This document shows, in pieces, positions 59,384 to 64,000 of a stretch of 64,000 bases of DNA. Under the pieces are notes generated by a model. That model was not told the DNA's origin. It ran no database searches and saw nothing but the letters and a program-made list of their open reading frames with translations. Position numbers and translations under genes: made by a program. Within the stretch, counting starts at the first letter, position 1; each line of letters starts with the position of its first letter. This DNA is from Streptomyces phaeolivaceus (lineage in GTDB: Bacteria; Actinomycetota; Actinomycetes; Streptomycetales; Streptomycetaceae). The stretch is from assembly GCF_009184865.1 (NCBI RefSeq), contig NZ_CP045096.1, positions 9,176,001-9,240,000 on the forward strand, in the 5' to 3' direction.

Positions 59384-60184
59384 TCATCCCGCAGCGCTGG
59401 GGGTCCTTCTCCCCTGGACCGCGAAGTCCGTGTCGGCGAGGTTTCCCTCGATGGCGCGGGCGGCCTCATGGAGGTGTTCGGCGAGCCGCGCGAGTCCCGA
59501 CCGCGGGCACCGCGCGCTGGGAGCGGCCACCGCGATGGAGGCCACCGCCAGTCCGTCGGAGTTCTTCACCACCACCGCTGCGGCCCGCACCCCCTTGGCG
59601 CTCTCGTCGATGTTGGTGGCGTACCGGCGTTTGCGCACGGTCGCGAGTTCCCGGCGCAGCGAAGCCCGTCTGTTGGCCTCGACCGGGCTGCCGGGCAGTC
59701 CGCGCGGGTAGAGCGCGAAGAGCTCCGCGTCGGACAGCTCCGCCAGCAGGGTCTTGCCCGCCGCGGTGGTGTGCGCGGGCAGCAGCATGCCGATGCGCAG
59801 CCCCACACGCAGGATCTGTGGGCTCTCCACACCGTCGATGAAACGCGCCCCGTTGCCTTCGATCACCGCGAGATGGCATGTCTCCTGCAGGGCGACCGAG
59901 AGCCGCTCCAGGTGTAGGCGCGCCACCCCTCGCAGGACCGGGATCCGATCATCACCGAAACCGGCTGTCAGGAACGCGGGGCCGCGGTGGTAGAGCTTGT
60001 TCGCGTCCTGGACGACGAACTGCCGGTGCACCAGGGCCTGCAACAGGCGGTGCGCGGTCGAGCGAGCCACCCCGAGATGCTCGGCGACTTCCATCACCCG
60101 CACCGTGCGGTGGTGACGCAGCAACTCGAGGATCTGCAGAGCCCGGTCCACCGAGGTCAACCCGCCATGGGATTCGACACTCAT
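59384..60184 (-). CDS. IclR-family transcriptional regulator
   Basis: A 266-residue IclR protein with an N-terminal winged HTH (TSVDRALQILELLRHHRTVR, EVAEHLGVARSTAHRLLQAL) and a C-terminal effector domain (ARFIDGVESPQILRVGLRIG, HTTAAGKTLLAEL). IclR proteins usually govern aromatic-acid catabolism. It is divergent from the PDR-type reductase and P450 genes and lies upstream of, and on the same strand as, the TIM-barrel operon. Start chosen is ATG 60184; GTG 60190 is possible. The start overlaps the edge of a palindrome, indicating autoregulation. Confidence 0.9.
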   Translation of the reverse strand: MSVESHGGLTSVDRALQILELLRHHRTVRVMEVAEHLGVARSTAHRLLQALVHRQFVVQDANKLYHRGPAFLTAGFGDDRIPVLRGVARLHLERLSVALQETCHLAVIEGNGARFIDGVESPQILRVGLRIGMLLPAHTTAAGKTLLAELSDAELFALYPRGLPGSPVEANRRASLRRELATVRKRRYATNIDESAKGVRAAAVVVKNSDGLAVASIAVAAPSARCPRSGLARLAEHLHEAARAIEGNLADTDFAVQGRRTPSAAG

Positions 60185-60185
60185 C

Positions 60186-60198
60186 GTCACATGGTGAC
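60186..60198. promoter_or_regulatory. Candidate IclR operator
   Basis: GTCAC-ATG-GTGAC is a perfect 5+5 inverted repeat immediately upstream of the iclR-type start codon and 136 bases from the reductase start, fitting control of both divergent units. Confidence 0.55.
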
Positions 60199-60333
60199 AC
60201 CTGATTCCGCAGGGGGGAACTCTCGGGGCTCCACCGAGGATTCCTCCTCACGGAATTCCGGCGGAAACACATGAAGGATCGGCGACCACCTGGCTAACTG
60301 TGGATAGCACCCGAGGACGTCAATGGAGTTGTC

Positions 60334-61314
60334 ATGACGGTGGCAGACACTTTGCTCGCATCAGCGCGAACCATGGAGGTGGAGATTCCCGTCGTGGTCG
60401 CACGCCGACGACGGGTCACGGCGGACATCGTGCGGTTGTGGCTCATCGGCGTCGACGCGCGCCCGCTGCCTTCCTGGACCCCCGGGGCACACATCGACGT
60501 GCTGCTGCCGAACGGGACCGAGCGGCAGTACAGCCTGTGCGGCGACCCCTCGGACGAGGAGTGGTCGATCATGGTGCTGCGGGAGCCGCAGGGCCGCGGC
60601 GGATCCCAGTACGTCCACGACGCGGTGTGGACCGGACAGAAGCTGAAGGTGCGAGGTCCGCGCAACCACTTCGCCCTGGATCCGGCACCGCGCTACCGCT
60701 TCCTCGCCGGAGGCATCGGCATCACCCCGATCCTGCCGATGCTGCGCGAGGCGGAGGCGGCCGGTGCCGAGTGGTCGCTGACCTACTGCGGGCGCTCCCG
60801 GCAGGGCATGGCGTGCGCGGAGGAACTGACCGTCGGCCATGGCGGCCGGGTGCGGCTGCACGTCGACTCCGAACAGGGAGTGCCGGACGTGGCCGCGCTG
60901 CTGAGCGATCCGCGCCCCGGTGAGCTGCTGTACGCCTGTGGGCCGAACAGCATGCTGGAGGCGATCGAGCGGATGGGAGCCCACTGGCCGAAGGGCAGCA
61001 TCCACTTCGAACGGTTCTCCGCCGTCACGCGGGACACGACCGCCGACACCGAGTTCGAGGTGGAACTCGCCTCCTCCGGCAAGGTGCTGACGGTGCCGGC
61101 GGACCGCTCGATCCTCGACGTGGTGCGCGAGTCCGGGATTCAGATGCTGTCCTCGTGTCAGGAGGGCACCTGCGGCACCTGCGAAACCGCTGTGGTTTCG
61201 GGACAGGTCGACCACCGGGACGCGGTGCTGAGCAAAGAGGAACAGGAAGAGAACGAGGTCATGATGGTCTGCGTGTCCCGCGCCGCCTGCCCACGACTGG
61301 TCCTGGACCTCTGA
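60334..61314 (+). CDS. Phthalate-dioxygenase-reductase-type oxidoreductase (FMN, NAD, 2Fe-2S)
   Basis: A 326-residue single-chain electron donor. The flavin motif ERQYSL is near residue 65, NAD(P) binding GGIGITPILPML about residue 125, and a plant-type 2Fe-2S domain closes the chain: C-x4-C-x2-C (CQEGTCGTC) and a fourth Cys exactly 29 residues later (VCVSRA). Such VanB/PDR-type proteins serve Rieske oxygenases or P450s. A P450 gene follows after 29 bases, so it is the likely partner. It lies divergent from an IclR regulator. Confidence 0.92.
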   Translation: MTVADTLLASARTMEVEIPVVVARRRRVTADIVRLWLIGVDARPLPSWTPGAHIDVLLPNGTERQYSLCGDPSDEEWSIMVLREPQGRGGSQYVHDAVWTGQKLKVRGPRNHFALDPAPRYRFLAGGIGITPILPMLREAEAAGAEWSLTYCGRSRQGMACAEELTVGHGGRVRLHVDSEQGVPDVAALLSDPRPGELLYACGPNSMLEAIERMGAHWPKGSIHFERFSAVTRDTTADTEFEVELASSGKVLTVPADRSILDVVRESGIQMLSSCQEGTCGTCETAVVSGQVDHRDAVLSKEEQEENEVMMVCVSRAACPRLVLDL

Positions 61315-61343
61315 CCCTCCCCGACGTGAAAGGGCGTCCAGAG

Positions 61344-62558
61344 ATGACGACCACCATGCCTGAACTCGATCTCGACCCCTTCTCGGACGAGGTGCTGCGG
61401 GATCCCGGCGACTTCCACCGGGCGGTCCTCGACGCGGGTCCGGTCGTGCGTGTGCGACAGAGCGAGGGATTCCGCCTGGTCGCGGTCGGCCGCTACGCGA
61501 CCGTGAAGGCGATCATCGAGAACCCGGCGATGTTCCTCAACAGCCGGGGCGGCGGGGTCCTCGATCTGAAGTACGACGAGAGCTTCCGTGAGCCCGGACT
61601 GCTGGCGGAGAACGACCCGCCGGCCCATACGGCGATCAAGTCCGTGATGACCTCGGTCATCGCCCCGCGCAATCTGCGCAGGATGCGCGACGACTTCCAG
61701 ACGGCGGCCGACGAGATCGTCGACCGGCTCCTGGACATGCGCACCTTCGACGCGCAGATCCACTTCGCGGAGGCCTATCCGCTCAGGGTGATTCCCGACG
61801 CGGTCATGGGCGTGCGGCAGGAGGGGCGCGAACACCTGCTGCGCTACAGCAAGTTCCTCTTCGAGTCCATGGGGCCGAGGACACCCCGCGCGAAGCGGGC
61901 GCTCGCCGAGATGGGCGACCTGGAGCCGACGATCAGCTGGGTGCGCGACAGCTGTCGGCGGGAGAACGTCCAGCCCGGCAGCTTCGGCGCGCTGATCTGG
62001 GACGCCGTCGACCGGGGTGAACTCACCGACGCGCAGGCCCCGAACCTGGTGCGGTCGCTGGTCGGCGCCGGGATCGACACCACCATCCACAGCCTGGCGA
62101 ACACCCTGTACCTCCTGATCACGAACCCGGATCAGTGGGCACTGCTGCGCGAGCAGCCGGCGCGCGGGAAGTTCGCCTTCGACGAGACACTGCGCCACAC
62201 CTCGACCGTCCGCCAGATCATCCGCACTCCCGCCGAGGACACGGACATCGAGGGCATCCCCGTCACGGAGGGGCAGAAGATCATGCTTCTCCCGGGAGCC
62301 GCGAACCGGGATCCGGACCGCTGGGGAGAGACCGCCGACCGCTTCGACATCACGCGGGACGCCGGCGGGCACATGGCGCTGGGCCGGGGCATCCACCAGT
62401 GTGTCGGCGCGCCGATCGCCCGCCTGGAGGCGGACGCGCTGCTGTCCACCTTCGCCCGGCGAGTGAAGTCGGTCGAGTTCGCCGACACCCCCCGCCCCAT
62501 GGTCAACAACTTCCTCCGCGGCTTCGACACCCTCCCGGTCACCATCACCCCCGTCTGA
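61344..62558 (+). CDS. Cytochrome P450, probable aromatic hydroxylase/demethylase
   Basis: A 404-residue P450. Haem ligand Cys353 is in ALGRGIHQCVGAPIARLE, the I-helix is GAGIDTT with canonical Asp245-Thr246, and ExxR is Glu281-Arg284 (ETLRHTSTVR). Its length and haem-loop are similar to the P450 at 51669, suggesting one subfamily, but the redox partner is different: this gene follows a phthalate-dioxygenase-type reductase by 29 bases. AAAGGG precedes the ATG. Hydroxylation or O-demethylation of an aromatic acid is likely; the substrate is not known. Confidence 0.92.
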   Translation: MTTTMPELDLDPFSDEVLRDPGDFHRAVLDAGPVVRVRQSEGFRLVAVGRYATVKAIIENPAMFLNSRGGGVLDLKYDESFREPGLLAENDPPAHTAIKSVMTSVIAPRNLRRMRDDFQTAADEIVDRLLDMRTFDAQIHFAEAYPLRVIPDAVMGVRQEGREHLLRYSKFLFESMGPRTPRAKRALAEMGDLEPTISWVRDSCRRENVQPGSFGALIWDAVDRGELTDAQAPNLVRSLVGAGIDTTIHSLANTLYLLITNPDQWALLREQPARGKFAFDETLRHTSTVRQIIRTPAEDTDIEGIPVTEGQKIMLLPGAANRDPDRWGETADRFDITRDAGGHMALGRGIHQCVGAPIARLEADALLSTFARRVKSVEFADTPRPMVNNFLRGFDTLPVTITPV

Positions 62559-62573
62559 GAACGGAAGCCCTTC

Positions 62574-63818
62574 ATGACCAAGCCCGCACAGGTGCTGATC
62601 GTCGGCGCCGGTATCGGCGGACTCACTCTCGCACTCCAACTGCACGAGGCGGGAATATCCGCCCGCCTCATCGAGGCCGCGCCCGAACTACGGCCACTCG
62701 GGGTCGGCATCAACATCCTGCCGCACGCTTCCCGGGAACTGCACCGCGTCGGCCTGACCGACAAACTGGCGAGCGCCGCGGTACAGACGGCGGAGTCGGT
62801 GTTCTACAACCGTTTCGGCCAGTTCATCTACTCCGAGCCACTGGGCGCGGCGGCCGGCTACGCGTGGCCCCAGTACTCGATCCACCGCGGGGACCTGCAA
62901 CTGATCCTGGCGGCGGAGGTCGAACAGCGGCTGGGTGGCGACGCGATCGCGCTCGGCCACACCTTCCGCTCCTTCACCCAGGACGAGCACGGTGTCACCG
63001 CCGAGGTGGAGACCGCCGACGGGACGACCGAGATCCGCGCGGAGATGCTGATCGGCTGCGACGGCGTGCACTCCGCGGTGCGCTCACAGTTGCATCCCGG
63101 TGAGGACGCCCTCGTGTACTCCGGCTACAGCATGTGGCGCGGGGTGACCCGCCACGAGCGCGTCCTCACCGGCGCCAGCATGATCCGCGCGGGCTGGCTC
63201 GCCACCGGCAAGCTGGTCGTCTACCCCATCCGCGACAACATCGACGGCTCCGGTCGCCAACTGGTCAACTGGGTCGCCGAGGTTCCGGTCCCGCAACGCG
63301 GCGACCGGGACTGGAACCGCGACGGCCACATCGCGGACGTCATCGAGCCCTTCGCCGACTGGCGTTTCCCCTGGCTGGACGTACCGGAGCTGATCCGCAA
63401 CGCCGACCAGATCCTCGAATACCCCATGGTCGACCAAGAACCCCTGGACCGCTGGAGCTTCGGCCGGGTGACCCTCCTCGGCGACGCCGCCCACCCCATG
63501 GTCCCGCGCGGCTCCAACGGCGCCGGCCAGGCCATCGTGGACACCCGCGCCCTCACCGACGCGCTCCGCGCGCACACCGACGTGGTCTCGGCCCTCGTCG
63601 CCTACGAGCGGGAACGTCTCCCCGCCACCGCCGAGGTGGTGCGGCTCAACCGCACCAATCCGCCCGACGCCATCCTCCGCGAGGTCTACGAACGCACCGG
63701 CGACAAGCCCTTCGACCGCATCGAGGACGTCATCAGCAAGGAGGAACTCGCCACCATGTTGCAGCACTACCGCCAGGTCACCGGCTCCTCCCACGAGGCA
63801 CTGAGCATGTCGACCTGA
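62574..63818 (+). CDS. FAD-dependent monooxygenase (PhzS/salicylate-hydroxylase-like)
   Basis: A 414-residue class A flavin monooxygenase. FAD motif VLIVGAGIGGLTLALQL, the D-G motif LIGCDGVHSAVRSQL and GRVTLLGDAAHPMVPRGSNG are all intact. QYSIHRGDLQ and the NRTNPPDAIL stretch resemble the PhzS-like group that hydroxylates or decarboxylates aromatic acids. It starts 16 bases after the P450 stop and is probably in the same operon as the reductase and P450. Whether it hydroxylates with decarboxylation cannot be judged. Confidence 0.9.
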   Translation: MTKPAQVLIVGAGIGGLTLALQLHEAGISARLIEAAPELRPLGVGINILPHASRELHRVGLTDKLASAAVQTAESVFYNRFGQFIYSEPLGAAAGYAWPQYSIHRGDLQLILAAEVEQRLGGDAIALGHTFRSFTQDEHGVTAEVETADGTTEIRAEMLIGCDGVHSAVRSQLHPGEDALVYSGYSMWRGVTRHERVLTGASMIRAGWLATGKLVVYPIRDNIDGSGRQLVNWVAEVPVPQRGDRDWNRDGHIADVIEPFADWRFPWLDVPELIRNADQILEYPMVDQEPLDRWSFGRVTLLGDAAHPMVPRGSNGAGQAIVDTRALTDALRAHTDVVSALVAYERERLPATAEVVRLNRTNPPDAILREVYERTGDKPFDRIEDVISKEELATMLQHYRQVTGSSHEALSMST

Positions 63819-63885
63819 CGGGCCGGCCGAGCGGTTCCCACCAGCAGGTCTACAGTGCGTTCGACGGCAGAGAGGAACGGAGCCC

Positions 63886-64000
63886 GTGCGTGGACTCACC
63901 GACAAGGCAGTGATCGTGGCAGGTGGTGCCTCCGGCATCGGTGCCGCCACCGCCCGCCGCTTGGCGGAGGAGGGCGCACGGGTGATGGTCGGTGACCTCG
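63886..64000 (+). CDS. Short-chain dehydrogenase, N-terminal part (runs off the window)
   Basis: A GTG start with AGAGGAACGG upstream begins a frame reading VRGLTDKAVIVAGGASGIGA, then ATARRLAEEGARVMVGDL. The glycine-rich A-G-G-A-S-G-I-G and acidic D after the second strand show an NAD(H)-type SDR. Only 38 codons are visible. It is 67 bases after the flavin monooxygenase and on the same strand, so it likely extends that operon. Confidence 0.85.
   Translation, partial: MRGLTDKAVIVAGGASGIGAATARRLAEEGARVMVGDL

Noticed and set aside
1..64000. tRNA or rRNA genes
   Set aside because: Reading both strands I found no cloverleaf-like arms with conserved TTCGA/TGG landmarks in the intergenic gaps and no rRNA-like sequence.

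Overview
The window is high-GC (about 70%) DNA with GTG starts, ATGA/GTGA stop-start overlaps and many TetR, GntR, IclR and PucR regulators. This is typical of a Streptomyces-like actinomycete. It holds about 52 protein genes, almost all catabolic enzymes, regulators or transporters. I saw no rRNA, tRNA, CRISPR array, insertion sequence or replication origin. Several genes are decayed: a CoA-transferase/glutaryl-CoA dehydrogenase pair and an MFS transporter.

Region 1 (1-30005) is an amino-acid/amine catabolic district. It opens with two proline-racemase-superfamily genes, one cut by the window edge. A tightly overlapping operon follows (1397-11892): PuuC-like aldehyde dehydrogenase, thiolase, SDR, MaoC hydratase, two acyl-CoA dehydrogenase-type proteins, a thioesterase, a trimethylamine-dehydrogenase-like iron-sulfur flavoprotein and a fold-III PLP decarboxylase. 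Beyond a pair of converging terminators come an esterase, a semialdehyde dehydrogenase, an L-2-hydroxyglutarate oxidase, a PucR-controlled gabT/semialdehyde-dehydrogenase pair, gcdG/gcdH remnants, etfBA, a GntR/FCD regulator, and a second operon (small ORF, class III aminotransferase, RidA, thioesterase, VOC protein, DadA-like flavoprotein). Five copies of one operator, TGTAGATTGTNGACAA, lie in front of the aldehyde-dehydrogenase operon, between the semialdehyde dehydrogenase and lhgO, in front of etfBA, the gntR gene and the aminotransferase operon. I infer one GntR regulon in which ETF serves several co-regulated flavoenzymes. The substrate is unknown. A beta-oxidised, N-containing C4-C6 acid is the best guess, with links to hydroxyproline and glutarate/5-aminovalerate metabolism.

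Region 2 (30133-34348) is a Baeyer-Villiger cassette: TetR, alpha/beta hydrolase, BVMO and zinc alcohol dehydrogenase. It would suit an alcohol to ketone to ester/lactone to hydroxy-acid route.

Region 3 (34680-42905) carries a DHA2 efflux pump, an MpaB/Lcp-type DUF2236 oxygenase, two TetR regulators whose loci share the motif TGACGNNTGTCA, an MFS pseudogene, and a GPH-type sugar symporter with a GH3 beta-glucosidase.

Region 4 (42982-64000) looks like a phenolic or alkyl-aromatic catabolic island. It contains a flavin hydroxylase operon, an NmrA-like protein, two vanillyl-alcohol-oxidase-type flavoenzymes (one has the FAD-linking His, the other has Ser at the same position), SDRs (one with His replacing the catalytic Tyr), an EthD-domain protein, and a P450 with its ferredoxin and ferredoxin reductase. 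The gap between that ferredoxin and reductase is filled by a 12-bp repeat mini-ORF. An SnoaL/VOC/TIM-barrel operon, an IclR regulator, a second P450 with a phthalate-dioxygenase-type reductase, a flavin monooxygenase and the start of another SDR complete the window. No ring-cleavage dioxygenase is seen inside it.
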